Shown one piece after another: positions 35,942 through 47,341 of a stretch of 64,000 nucleotides of DNA. The stretch is from Viola odorata (lineage: Eukaryota > Streptophyta > Magnoliopsida > Malpighiales > Violaceae), in NCBI GenBank assembly GCA_963691705.1, contig OY829537.1:42225514-42289513 (forward strand). Reading direction: 5' to 3'. The first letter of the stretch is position 1; the number at the start of each line of letters is the position of its first letter. Made by a program: the position numbers and the translations under genes. The notes beneath the pieces are model-generated. The model did not search any database, was not told the origin of the DNA, and was given only the letters and a program-made list of their open reading frames with translations.

Positions 35942-36330
35942 GATACTTTTACTTGGAGAATGGTGTGTTACGTTTTAGTGTAGGTTGTACAGCACCCAAG
36001 GATCGCATCTTCGGCACCAAGATTGGTGGTAAATTTTGGTATCTAGACCTTGTTGCTGATGGTCCACCGCGCGTTGTTGTCCCACCCCTTGCTGCTGTTG
36101 AGCGTCAAGGCCTTATTGAACATCCCACCAGTGATCCTACCCTCACTGCGGCCCAAGTAAAGACCAACGCCTTACTCCGCGCCATCCTTCATCAACTGCA
36201 AATGCTTCCCGATGAGCTGGCACGGAGGCTTCCACATCTTGTGTTTGTGTTGTTTGTTGTGTATCCTCTTGAGTGTGTGAATATCAATCACTTAAACGAA
36301 CTAGATCCTTGAGTCAAGAAGAAAAGCACA
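35942..36330 (+). pseudogene. Athila ORF-like protein, 3' part
   Basis: Directly after the 3' LTR and TSD an open frame continues (YFYLENGVL, GGKFWYLDL, then a Pro/Val-rich and LTAAQVKTNALLRAILHQLQ helix region) and stops at 36310. It fits as the C-terminal continuation of the ORF cut at 26579, and its frame is restored if element C and one TSD are ignored. No function is known. Confidence 0.55.
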
Positions 36331-36389
36331 CGGCCTCCATCCATCTTCGTTTCTATTTTGGTGAGCAAAACATCATCAAAACAAGAAAA

Positions 36390-37440
36390 GGAACCGTGAG
36401 CATATCATTTTTGTGGATGGATTTACACATTTTACTTGGTTTTATCCATTAAAGAAAAAATATGATTTTGTTACTTGTTTTATTCATTTTCAGAAGTTTT
36501 TTGAATGCCAAGTTAATAAGAGAATTCAAATTTTCCAAAGTAATGAAGGTGGAGAATTTGCAGCCGTGAGTTTTCTTCTTTGTTAGCCAACCTTGGTATT
36601 CATCACCAAGCAGCATGTCCAAAAACCCAACACAAAATAGGTAGCGGAAAGAAAGCATCATAGTATTACTGAACTGGGCCTTATTATGATGTTTCATGCC
36701 CACTTGCCTGCTAAGTTTTGGGTTGACTATTTTGCAACTGCTGTATTTCTGATTAATAGGCTTCCATCTGTTACTTTACATATGGACTCACCATAATTTC
36801 GTCTCTTTTTGAAGCATCCCGATTATAGCTCTATTCCCACTCTTGGTTGTAAATGCTTTCCATTTTTGGGAGTTTATAGAAAGAACAAACTGGAGCCCAA
36901 AACTTTGCCTTGTGTCTTTCTAGGATACAGTACAAAAGATAAAGAATACAAATGCTTATATCCTTCAACTAGCAGAATTTTTATTTCCAAGCATGTTGTT
37001 TTTTATGAGTCTAAATTTCCTTTTAAGAATCCTACTAACCGGTATGTTGTAGAACAAGTTGATGGTGAAATAACTACTTCAAATGAGTGGTTAGTACTTA
37101 ATGACGATGCTCACCACATTGCTGAATGCGAAACTTCTCAACCAAAAGTCCCGATCACAAACTTTCAAAGAGAAGATGATTCACTTGTTACTCCTAACCT
37201 GCATGAGTACTTAACTATGGAGTGCTCTCAAACTAAATTATTCATGCATGCAGTAACAAACGAGGCATCTTCATTTATATCCTTTGATTCAACTAATGAG
37301 CTATTTTTTGCAGGTTCCTCTCTAACCAGTAATCAAAGTACATGTGACACTACACTTGACAATAACCAAGCAACTTGTAATCCATCTCACACCCATCAAA
37401 TGATTACTAGGATTACAAACCAAATCCTCGCTATGCCAAT
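36390..37440 (+). pseudogene. Ty1/copia integrase
   Basis: Frames carry FVDGFTHFTWFYP-, SNEGGEFAAVS- and HHQAACPKT-like blocks, then from 36809 an open frame with HPDYSSIPTLGCKCFPFLG, LEPKTLPCVFLGYS and a long Ser/Thr/Asn-rich linker. The first half is broken by frameshifts and stops. The order IN before RT is diagnostic of copia. Confidence 0.88.
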
Positions 37441-38460
37441 ATGCATATTGCAATCCCAAAAAAATCGAAGTCTGTGAAACTTGCACTACAACATCCTGGT
37501 TGGACAAAGGCCATACATGAAGAACTCATGGCATTGAAGGAAAACCAAACATGGGAACTCGTGCTGCTTGATTCCCAAATGAACATTGTGGGTTGCAAAT
37601 GGGTGTTCAAGATAAAGTTAAATTCTAATGGTAGCTTAGAATGCCTTAAAGCACACTTAGTGGCCAAAGGATTTCATCAGGTTGAAGAGTTAGATTTCTT
37701 CTAAAGCATTCCATATATGGGCTTAAGCAAGCTCTACGAGCATGGTTTGATCGATTAAGCACCTTTTTGCTTAACTTGGGTTTCTTTTGCAGCATTGCTG
37801 ATCCATCTCTTTTTATTTATCACTCACCTCGAGGCACCTTATGTTTACTAATCTATGTTGATGAAATGCTATTAAAAGGAGATAATTCAGCCTTTATTTA
37901 CTGGTCTCTCACACAACTAAGGCAAGAGTTTGCTATCAAAGATCTTGGCCCAATCCATTATTTTCTTGGAATTGAAGCTCACCAAACATCTACTGGTCTC
38001 TTCCTTTGTCAAACCAAGTATGCCAAAGACCTTCTTGACCGTGGTGACATGACTGGATGCAAGCCTATTTCCACTTCTATGGCAATAAAAGGCTGCCACA
38101 CATCGACAAGTGCAACCGCATTCTCTAATTTGACTCTTTACAGAAGTATAGTTGGAGGACTTCAATACCTTACCCTCACAAGGCTAGATATATCTTTTGC
38201 TGTCAACTTTGTTTGCCAATTTATGCACACGCCAACAGTGCACCACTTCCAAGCAGTAAAACAAATCCTCCACTATATCAATCGCACTCTCGACTATGGT
38301 TTGAACTTTACCAATCAAAGCACATTCGATCTATATGCCTTTTCAGATGCCAATTGGGCGTGTTTTCCCCTCACAAGACGATCAACAATAGGTTACTGTA
38401 CTTTTCTTGGTGGTAATTGTATCTCTTGGTGTGCAAAACAACAACCACAGAAGCTGAATA
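37441..38460 (+). pseudogene. Ty1/copia reverse transcriptase
   Basis: The RT start (WTKAIHEELMALKENQTWELV, CKWVFKIKLNSNG, HLVAKGFHQ) ends at 37704. A deletion removes the middle fingers/palm, and IYGLKQALRAWFDRL follows at about 37713. The catalytic YVDD box reads YVDE (about 37855-37866). The thumb (KDLGPIHYFLGIE, YAKDLLDR, YRSIVGGLQYLT) is intact. A frameshift near 38445 separates RNase H. Confidence 0.9.
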
Positions 38461-38731
38461 CAAGTTTATGGCTTCCACCGCTGCTGAAATTACTTGGTTA
38501 ACATATCTTCTTAGTGGTATACAACTCTCTACACCGCCTCTGTTGCATTGTGACAATCTAAGTGCGCTTCATGTGACTATGAATCCTATGTTCTATGGTC
38601 GTACAAAATATATTGAGTTGGACTACCATTTTGTTCGTGAAAATGTGGCTCTTGGCAACCTTACTACTCGCTTCATTCCTTCTCGCTCTCAAGTGGCTGA
38701 TATATTCACCAAGCCAATTAGGGCACAATAG
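38461..38731 (+). pseudogene. Ty1/copia RNase H
   Basis: The frame shows TEAEYKFMA, TWLTYLL, CDNLSALH, RTKYIELDYHFVRE and SRSQVADIFTKP, the classic copia RNase H end, stopping at 38731. The preceding SDANWA block lies in the RT frame at about 38344. Confidence 0.9.
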
Positions 38732-39130
38732 CTTTTTGGAGTTCAGGACTAAACTGGGACTTACGCTTCTACCTAGTCCCTGTTTGAGGGGGAGTGTAAA
38801 GGCAACAATATATGGTTTGAATTTTGCAGACACTGGCAAGTCTAATGCAATCACAAGGAAGAGTGTTGTATGCAACAAGCAAGCCACACGACCTTTCTTA
38901 TTTAATAGGAAGACACATGACAGTAGCAAGCAAGACACATAACCTTCCTCATTTACATATATTAATTACTCTGATTGTAAATCCCTTATATCATGGGATC
39001 TTTCAAATCATGATATACTTTAAAGCCTTAATCATACGATATGAATTGAATGTAAATATACAGAAATAGGTATTTATATACCTACTATAATACCTATCTT
39101 TCCTCACCATTGAGAAAGAGAATTCTCTCC
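38732..39130 (+). repeat. copia polypurine tract and 3' LTR remnant
   Basis: GAGGGGGAGTG at about 38787-38797 is the standard copia PPT context and is followed by TGTAAAGGC, the likely LTR start (about 38796). A TATA-like TATTTATATA lies near 39068 and the sequence fades into AT-rich DNA near 39130. No matching 5' LTR is seen, so the 3' boundary is uncertain. Confidence 0.6.
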
Positions 39131-39818
39131 CATTTTAAATTGTTTATAATGTGCATGTTTATTCCTTTAAGTAATATTGTAATACAATTTTATATATGTA
39201 AATTGTTAATTTTTAAAAGATAGGAAAAAAACTTAACTCGGCCCGCAACACGTCTGTTTTATGCTTTATGACCCACCACCACCGCTTCTGCTATTGTGCC
39301 CCTCCTACCATTTTCAATAAATGAATAAAACTGCTTTTTCTTTTTCCATTTATTTAATTTTCCCGTCATTTCACCATAACAAATAACAAAGAACCTTTTT
39401 AAAAATAAAAATAAAATAGAGAATAAAAATTACTCAGGTCCCCGAAGCGGGTAAGTTTAACTAGGGCTTGTTTGGCGTTCCAGTTCTGTGGGAAAAGTTT
39501 TGTGGGAAAATAACTTCTGGGAAACAGAGTGTGAAATACCTGAGGTGTTTGGTAAAATAGTTTTTCAAAACTATGGTTTGGATGTAAAATGACCATAAAG
39601 GATATAAAACCCATTTTTAAAAAATTAATAAAAATAGAAAAGTGGATCTAAAATTATTTATCTTGAGATAGAGATTTTATTGTGGTAGTTTTTAATTTAT
39701 TTTGTTTATTATATAAAGTAAAAAAATAAAATTAAAATGAAAAAAAAAATAGGAGAGAGACTGCTATGGAGCATTTTGCTCCAGCGCGAGGCAAAGCCAA
39801 TTTGGCCAGCCTTAGAGG
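39131..39818. other. Intergenic AT-rich sequence
   Basis: No convincing coding region. A GGGCTTGTTTGGCGTTCC block at 39465-39482 looks like the end of a small DNA element, but I could not find a matching terminus. Confidence 0.5.
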
Positions 39819-39826
39819 AGTAGGTG

Positions 39827-40667
39827 TAGGGCTGTCAAAACGGGTCTGCGGGTCCGGACCTGGCCCGGACCCGGCTAGACCCGAAGAATTCGGGACCGGG
39901 ACCAGACCCGACCCGACACAATACGGGTCCAAATTCCCAGTCCCGGTCCCGGTCCGATGGGTCCGGGTATATATTTATTTATTTAAAAAAATAAAAAAAT
40001 TATCATTCATTAATTTCATTCTGCTGCACCTAATTAATTGGGCACAAATACAAGAAATAGGGCACCAAAAACGAAAGCAGTAATTGCAAATTCCACCTAA
40101 TTAATTGGAACAATTCACAACCAGCAGCAACAACAAAAATCATCAGTAACAACAATACCAGAAACAAAACTAATACCACAACAATTCACAACCAGAAAAG
40201 AACAGAAGACAGTGATGGCGATTGGCGATTGACGATGTCACGGACTCACGGTGGCGATGAGAAGAGAAGGGAAGGGAGGGAGTGATGTCGTGGACCTATG
40301 GTGGTGGTGACTGGTGGTGAGTCTGGGTGGTGGAAGAGATGGGAGCGGCGGTCTCTTGAGTTGAGTCAAGCGAGAGGTGGTGGCTATGAGAACATTGAGA
40401 AGGGAAGGGAGTGGCTGTGAGACTCGTGAGAGATTGAGAGTATTCAACAAATGAGAAATTTTGTAATTTTAATTTTTAGGGTTAAGTTACCGGGTCTCGG
40501 GACAGACCCGAGATCCGCCGGGTCTGACCGGGTCAGACCCGGCCTTACACGAGTCGGGACCAGACCTGACCCGGATATAATTCGGGACCGAAAACCTAGT
40601 CCCGGTCCCGAAAAAATCCCGGAACTCGGGCCGGGTCTTCGGGTCTCGAGACTGATTGACAACCCTA
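39827..40667. mobile_element. Non-autonomous hAT-type MITE (841 bp)
   Basis: Perfect 8-bp target duplications AGTAGGTG flank it (39819-39826 and 40668-40675). The termini are inverted (TAGGGCTGTCAA at left, TTGACAACCCTA at right, with one mismatch). Subterminal regions are dense in GGGTC/GACCC repeats on both ends (39840-39965 and 40490-40650). An 8-bp TSD and TAGGG termini are characteristic of hAT. The centre has no transposase. Confidence 0.9.
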
Positions 40668-40722
40668 AGTAGGTGTTACCAAACACCAAAACTCCATTTT
40701 GGGTTGGAAAAGCTGGGTTGGG

Positions 40723-40858
40723 TACCCAACCCAGAACCCCAAACACCCACTATATAACATAATTACTTTTCAAAATATCCGTTCACAAAAAATACCCAAC
40801 CCAGAACCCCAAACACCCACTATATAACATAATTACTTTTCAAAATATCCGTTCACAA
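40723..40858. repeat. 70-bp direct duplication
   Basis: TACCCAACCCAG...GTTCACAA occurs at 40723-40792 and again at 40793-40858 with no visible mismatch over the shared 66 bp. Confidence 0.9.
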
Positions 40859-41672
40859 TCTCTAAATCAATAAGTCGTTTGTAAGTGACCTATTAAAATT
40901 TTGTCCACTCCCCTATCTTTAAATCACAAGACCAGCATGTAACATTCATATTAATTTGGTATAAATAGGCGTGACTAGATAGAATATCTATAACATTTTA
41001 TAGTGCGGTGAGATACTAACAGTTTTATTAATTTTTATATTAAAAGTACGTACATGTATAATTTTCATATTCATTTGATAAATATTTATTTAAATAAAAA
41101 TAATAATATAATTTAATTAAAAAAGATAAATTTCAAGATATTAATATCTCAAATATTATTATTATAATTACTCATAAAGCATGCAAACTCGAGTTATGTC
41201 CGAGGTTAACCACACCCGGTAGAAAAGAAGAAAAAAAGGAAACCTAATGTGTAATATCATGTGACAGAAAATTTAATTTTGGACATAGACTTGAGTCTTT
41301 AGCTCTGTAAAAAAATTATTTTAAATTTTATTTATTTATTCCAGTATCCTTTAAGACTAACCTAAATTCTCTATCTTAACTTCAATATGATAAAGACAAA
41401 TCAATCCAAACGAAAGCGACGAAGTCCACAGTGCACATTTGGAAAAGTCAGAGGAAGCTAAAAGAGTAGGTGCTATTGCGTGTTTCTTTTTGTTTTTTTT
41501 TATTTTTATTGCTAGCTATGTTCCTTCCTTTCATACTATTATTCAAAGCAAGGCAGCTGCGTGGAATCACCAAACTCTCATCTCTCTCATTCCAGCCATT
41601 GACTCTCTCTTCTTTCTGCTCTGTTTTCTTTTCACACTCAATATCTCAAACATTGATCGTCCCCTTCGTCTG
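40859..41672 (+). promoter_or_regulatory. Upstream region of the ATL gene with a possible uORF
   Basis: AT-rich, non-coding DNA. A small ORF (ATG 41518 to TGA 41671-41673, hydrophobic, about 51 codons) ends in TGATG, overlapping the ATG at 41673. Open sequence in the ATL frame also extends upstream to 41439 but has no ATG. No TATA box was pinned with confidence. Confidence 0.4.
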
Positions 41673-42728
41673 ATGGATTTGCATCTCAGGAAGTTGCTCT
41701 CATCTTCTGATAACGACAATAGCACAAAAGCTTCGAACTTTTGTTTAGATTTCTGTAATAAAAGTGGTTATTATTGCCCTGTTGGTTGTTCCGAATACTG
41801 CCCCTATGACTGTGTAGTGCATTCAAGAAAGCCCAAGAAGTTGTTTATAGGAATCTCAGTGGCAGTAGCTTTGGGTGTTCTTCTCTTTTGCTGTTATGCC
41901 ATGTATGTCAAGTACTGGGTCATACCAAGGAGCAGGAGGAGATCATCGGAGCAAGAACAGAGAATAGAAACCCGAGAGGAGTTTCTTGATGAGGAGCATG
42001 GTCCTGTTGTTGAGCATCATATCTGGTACATCAACACAGTTGGGTTGCAGCCATCAGTTATTAATTCTATCGCGGTTTGTAAGTATAACAGAAGCGATGG
42101 ACTTGTTGATGGAACAGAGTGCCCTGTTTGCTTGAATGAGTTTCAAGAAGACGAGTCTCTTAGACTGCTTCCCAAGTGTAGCCATGCTTTTCACGTTTCT
42201 TGTATTGACACTTGGCTCAGATCACACACCAATTGCCCCTTGTGCCGCGCCCCGATCATCAGAAACACTGCTGTACTACCAACAGAAGCTAGTTCTGCGG
42301 AAGAAACAGAGGAGGCAGTAGTAGAGATTATAGAATCTGATAGAGCAATGGATGGAGGAGGTAATGAGATGAGGGTTGTAGAATTACAAGGAGAGAATGA
42401 AAGAGATGAGAACGTGGATAGGATGCAGCCAATGAGGAGATCAGTTTCTTTGGATTCGTTATCTGCTTTCAAAATCACTCAGGCACTAGCTAATGGCCAA
42501 CTGGTGGGAGAATCTGCTGGAGATTCAGGGTTGCAGCCGCGGCGACCGGACATGGAAATTGTTCCAAAGAGAGGTAGTGGTGATCAAAGTTTGGTAAAAT
42601 TCATGGCTACTTCTTTTGGGAGGAGTTTTCAAGTTGGGCCAAGCTCATTGGAAAGGTCATTTTCTTGCAGTGGGAAACTGTTCTTGTCAAGATATTACAG
42701 GAACCGGAATTCTGTCATTCCTTCATGA
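41673..42728 (+). CDS. ATL-family RING-H2 E3 ubiquitin ligase
   Basis: An intronless gene of 351 codons. From the N-terminus: a Cys-rich segment (Cys 24, 28, 35, 39, 43, 47), one transmembrane helix (about 57-79), a basic stretch (RSRRRSS), a VGLQ motif corresponding to the GLD signature of ATLs (about 122-125), then a canonical RING-H2 at 150-191 (C150, C153, C169, H171, H174, C177, C188, C191) with Trp181 for E2 contact. The Ser/acid-rich tail is disordered. ATL proteins are membrane-anchored ubiquitin ligases, often in defence or stress signalling. The layout resembles the ATL51/52/54 group. The ATG at 41673 is the first in frame. It is the only clearly intact host-type gene here. Confidence 0.9.
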   Translation: MDLHLRKLLSSSDNDNSTKASNFCLDFCNKSGYYCPVGCSEYCPYDCVVHSRKPKKLFIGISVAVALGVLLFCCYAMYVKYWVIPRSRRRSSEQEQRIETREEFLDEEHGPVVEHHIWYINTVGLQPSVINSIAVCKYNRSDGLVDGTECPVCLNEFQEDESLRLLPKCSHAFHVSCIDTWLRSHTNCPLCRAPIIRNTAVLPTEASSAEETEEAVVEIIESDRAMDGGGNEMRVVELQGENERDENVDRMQPMRRSVSLDSLSAFKITQALANGQLVGESAGDSGLQPRRPDMEIVPKRGSGDQSLVKFMATSFGRSFQVGPSSLERSFSCSGKLFLSRYYRNRNSVIPS

Positions 42729-42931
42729 TGCTACTAGCTTTGGAGATGATTCTCAGGTAATTTATGATCTGCAAAGTAGATTTGAAATTTTAATACTCCC
42801 AACAAGCTGTAAGTTTCATAGATATATCTACGCTAGGAAAAAAAATGTTGTAATAATCTATACTATATAAAAAGCACGAATGAGCTTATTCCTTTAAATT
42901 ACTATTATATTCTTAATCCATTAAAAAAATT

Positions 42932-43172
42932 AAGGGTGTAATAGACTTTTAATTTTTAAAATTACCTATTTATTAAAATTGAATAAATCTATTATTCAAC
43001 CATTTATTTAATTAATTAACCTACCTATTAAACCCTAAACTACAAAGCATCCAAGGGTGTAATAGACATTTAATTTTTAAAATTACCTATTTATTAAAAT
43101 TGAATAAATCTATTATTCAACCATTTATTTAATTAATTAACCTACCTATTAAACCCTAAACTACAAAGCATC
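42932..43172. repeat. 121-bp tandem duplication inside the Helitron
   Basis: AAGGGTGTAATAGAC...CAAAGCATC is repeated at 42932-43052 and 43053-43172 with very few differences (for example ACTTTTAA versus ACATTTAA). Confidence 0.9.
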
Positions 43173-46100
43173 TATTTAGGGATTCTCCTGCATTCAATGA
43201 CCAACAGATTTAATCGAAATCCAACGACTTTACACTAAAGATACCAAGTATTTTCAATTTCACTTCATTAATTATCGGTTTAATTAAAGATTTTATCAAT
43301 TATTATGGATGCAACTGGATTTTTTTGATCCTTCTGTGGGGCTGTGCAAGTTACCATCATCTCTGTTTTCATTTGAACATCTGTGGCACTTGAGTGTAGG
43401 CTGGTGTATATTGAAAATTCCACCCATATTTGCGGGGTTTCCTTTACTGATTGATCTTCAGTTTTTTTTTTAAATAATTTATTTTATTGTTTGTGTTTAA
43501 TAATTAATATCAATTGATTTTTTTATTTACATTAAGTAATTCCTCAATCATAAACCAATATACATTCAACTTCTCCATTATATTTCTTAGTGGTAATTAG
43601 ATTTGGTATTGCTTAATTTTTAATTTTTCTCCATAACTAGCCTAACCTAATTAACATATAGTCATATACAACGTTTTATTCAATTTATTTTTAAAAAACA
43701 AAGCATATACAACTCCTTGAGGAAATCCATGTTCAAGTTAATTTTTAAGGTTTTTTTCTCTGGTCAAAACATATGCAATTTTTTAGAGAAATCCATATAT
43801 ATGATACTCAATTGAGTCAAAATTGGGAATATAAACTTAACAATTCTATGTCCTGATTATTTTGTATAATGTTTCAATGGTATGTTAATTTTTTTTAAAG
43901 ATATAGGTAGTAACGAATCTCATAAACAGAAATGAAAAGCAAATAGCAATTTAAGTGAGCCAATTAGAAAAGAAGATCCCGAGTTATTTCGTTGCTTACG
44001 ACTCTGAATGTTGTACATGGATATCCAAGTTCTTATTTGCAAGAATTTGGAAGAAGGAGCGATCAATCTTTATAATTAACGTTTTGCACTTGCCTATGCA
44101 TTTCCAACTAATATCAAATAAGTTCATGTATTTTTAATTAGCTCAAATCAACCACTATATTCAATAATGTCATTTATTAATAAATCTATTAATAAAACTA
44201 AATTTATTTTAAAATAATTTAAGCTCACGTTATTGACAACAAAGCAAACTTTAGTTTATTTGATGACATAAATGACTTTGTTAGAATAGGAGACTAAAAT
44301 TCAAAAAAAAAAATGAGATCATATTTATGCAAAAATTAGATGAAGAATAGAGAGGAATTAATCTAATTTGTAATTAAATGTTCTAAATTTGTATCATAAA
44401 TGCCGTAGTAAATTCCCTATATATCACTCTTAACAAATTAATCAGTATATTTTAACAAATCAAAATAATTAGTGATTGATAAAATAGTTAAATAACTTAA
44501 TAATATTTTTATCATTTTTTAATTCTCAAACTATTAGAAAGACCAAAATTGCAACTTTATTGCAGGTTTATATTGCAAATTTCAACACTATGGAGTTCAA
44601 AGTGGGAGATTTTGTAAACTTTAGGGTTTCTTTATATAGTTTACCTAAAAATATATTTAAATTTTTAATCAATAAAGTTAATAAATTTTTTTACTATTAT
44701 ATAATAAATAAATAAAATGTTACAAAATAAATATTTTGAGTATATGTTTAATGATTATGTAAATGTATTTTCTTGAGATTTTTATATATTTTTTATATAA
44801 AAACTAGATAATGTTTTCAATTTCAAGCTAAACAACAACAACAACACAAACTTTAAAATAAAAAAAAATTATATCTTTTCTATATGGCAAAAGTGGAAAG
44901 AAAATCGAGTCTGCTACATTCGTTAGTCTCTTAAAAAATCACATGGGAGTAGATTATAAAAATGTTTTAAAATAACATTAATAATAGTAAATTAGAAAGT
45001 GAACAAAATTATAAATTAATTTTTCAATTAAGTAATGTACTTTTATTTTTATTATTAAATGACCATTTATTTAATTAATAAAGAATTATTATATATGTAA
45101 TTTTTAGTAAGAATTTGAAATTATTAAATAATTTATTATAGAAAAATATACTTAGTGTTGTGAGTTAAAAAAGTTAGCAAAAATAAATTATATTTGTATA
45201 AACTATATATTTTTTTTTAAAAAGTTAGCAAAAATAAAGTTATGAATAATGAGTGTATATTAAATTAATTCTTTAGACTTTAAATTTATATTAAATATTT
45301 TTTTGATAGTATGAAAAATGAAAGAAGGTGATTTTATATTATGAAATATTCACATTATAATATTAAATTATAATTAAAAAAATATTTAAATAATTTAATA
45401 ATTGAAATGCTAAAATACAAAAGAGAAAGATAATTTATTGAAGAACCAAAATATGTTAAATGTCGAAACTATCTTCCTATGAAATTATTCTTGCGAACTT
45501 TTACTTTTATATATTTTTAAAATTTATCATTCTTTGTGAAATTGGCATGGGTGATAAAAATATTTCATTGGTTGATTACCAACAAGTTCCTCACTATATT
45601 CAAAGAGGTTGTGGGAGATCAATTTATATAATGTACTGGTGGAGCTATAATATCAGAAATATCCTTCACAGTATGGAATTGGAAAATAGTTACAATGAGT
45701 AAAATATAAGTTAATCTATTTTTAAATGTAAATTATTTGTTAAATGTAAAAAATATATCTTAATCTATTTTTAAATCTAAATTATTTTAAGTATTATTAT
45801 ATTATTTTAAAAAAAATATTCTTTATTCGAGTTAATATTTATTATTTTATTTTATTATTTTAATTTAGTAAAGGGATTGATTTTAAAAGTGTTAAAGAAA
45901 CATAAACTAAATAAAAGTGACAAATAAATGGAAATATTTATACTTTTTCTAACATAAATTATATAGTAAAATAAAGAACAATATTTATGAGAATAATTGA
46001 GAAGTTTATTTACAAGTATTGAAAATATTATCCATATATTATCAAAATAATTTACATTAATTTTATTTTTATGAAAGAAATATTATATATTGTACATAAA

Positions 46101-47199
46101 ATATTTTCTACATGGGTTAATAGTATTTATTTTATTTTAATTATTTAACTATAATTTGAAGGCAGTAAATGGTTTATTTTTTCAGAAAAAAATATATTTA
46201 AAGTTAAGAAAATCATAAAACAACTCTAAGTGACAAATAAAAAGAGAATTTATAACCTTTCCTAAAATTAATTTAGTGACAAAAGTTGATTAATGAGTTT
46301 GAACAATATAAAAGGATTAAGTTAGATAATTTAAAAGAGATACTAAAAATTAATATTTTAAAATCTAATAATCAAATAGTTATAGTTATACATTTTCCTC
46401 CAATATTTATAATTTTTTTCAACTTTTTACTATTTATTTTTTATTTTTTAACCACTTATAATGTTATATTAAAACGTTTTAGGATATTATAGGGTTTCTA
46501 ATGTAAGTCTTAAAACTATAGTGTCCCAAGTGAAAGATTTTTGAAAATATAAAACAAATTATGTAGTTTACTCTAAAATATGTGCAAGGTAAAGTAATAA
46601 GATTTTTTTTTTTAAAAAATTGGTTATATTGTTAGTTATCATTATAATATCATGGATATACCATATGATGTACGTCATCAAGATAACATCCGATAGGTAC
46701 ATAAAATATATTAAATAAATATTTATTATAAACTTAAAGTCGTTAGAACTTTAAAGTTAAATTAACTTTGAGATAAAATAGAGTTACAATGAGTAACCTT
46801 TTGAATCTTTAAATTAAAAATTAAAATTAAATGACACAAGTTTAAATCTCACATCTGTTACTAATTTATAAGTTATCATTATACCTAAAATAATTAAATA
46901 AATATTTATCGTAAACTTAAAGTCTTTAAACCTTAAACTTAAATTAGTTTTTCAATTAATAACAAATGGATGAGATTAAATTTGTGTAACCTAATAGACT
47001 GTTGTAAAAGTACACAGAAGATTTCACTCATAGATCTTTAATGCGAGTGACGAATGTTGATGAAGTTGATATAATTAAGAAAATTAAATAAGAAATCATG
47101 TTCTAAGCCATAAGTTATAGCAAAAAAAAGAGCCAAAAGTTATGGATTAAATGAGATACATAAATCTCCTAACGTTATTATCATCCTAATCTAATAAAA
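43173..47199. other. AT-rich Helitron interior
   Basis: Very AT-rich DNA with degenerate internal repeats (for example about 46710-46770 against 46900-46960). Open frames at 43955, 45460 and 46286 are short and low in complexity. No captured gene fragment is recognised. Confidence 0.5.
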
Positions 47200-47201
47200 T
47201 A

Positions 47202-47341
47202 CTCCCTCCGGTCTTTATTAAACGTCGTTCGCGCATATCGAGGAGGCCGGATGACTCACTATTTGACCCCAAAAAATTCTGTAATTTTTTTCGAAAGTAC
47301 GTTGAAATGCGTGCGCGACATTTAAAAAAGACCGGAGGGAG
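47202..47341. mobile_element. Stowaway-type MITE (140 bp)
   Basis: Terminal inverted repeats CTCCCTCCGGTCTTT and AAAGACCGGAGGGAG are flanked by TA on both sides (47200-47201 and 47342-47343), the signature of Stowaway (Tc1/mariner) MITEs. It lies inside the Helitron and has no coding capacity. Confidence 0.92.

Noticed and set aside
39465..40760. Larger DNA element with GGGCTTGTTTGG and CCAAACACC ends around the hAT MITE
   Set aside because: The supposed ends match over too few bases and no target duplication could be found.
41439..41672. Longer N-terminus for the ATL protein
   Set aside because: The frame is open but begins with TTG; there is no ATG before 41673, and ATL proteins usually have one membrane helix.
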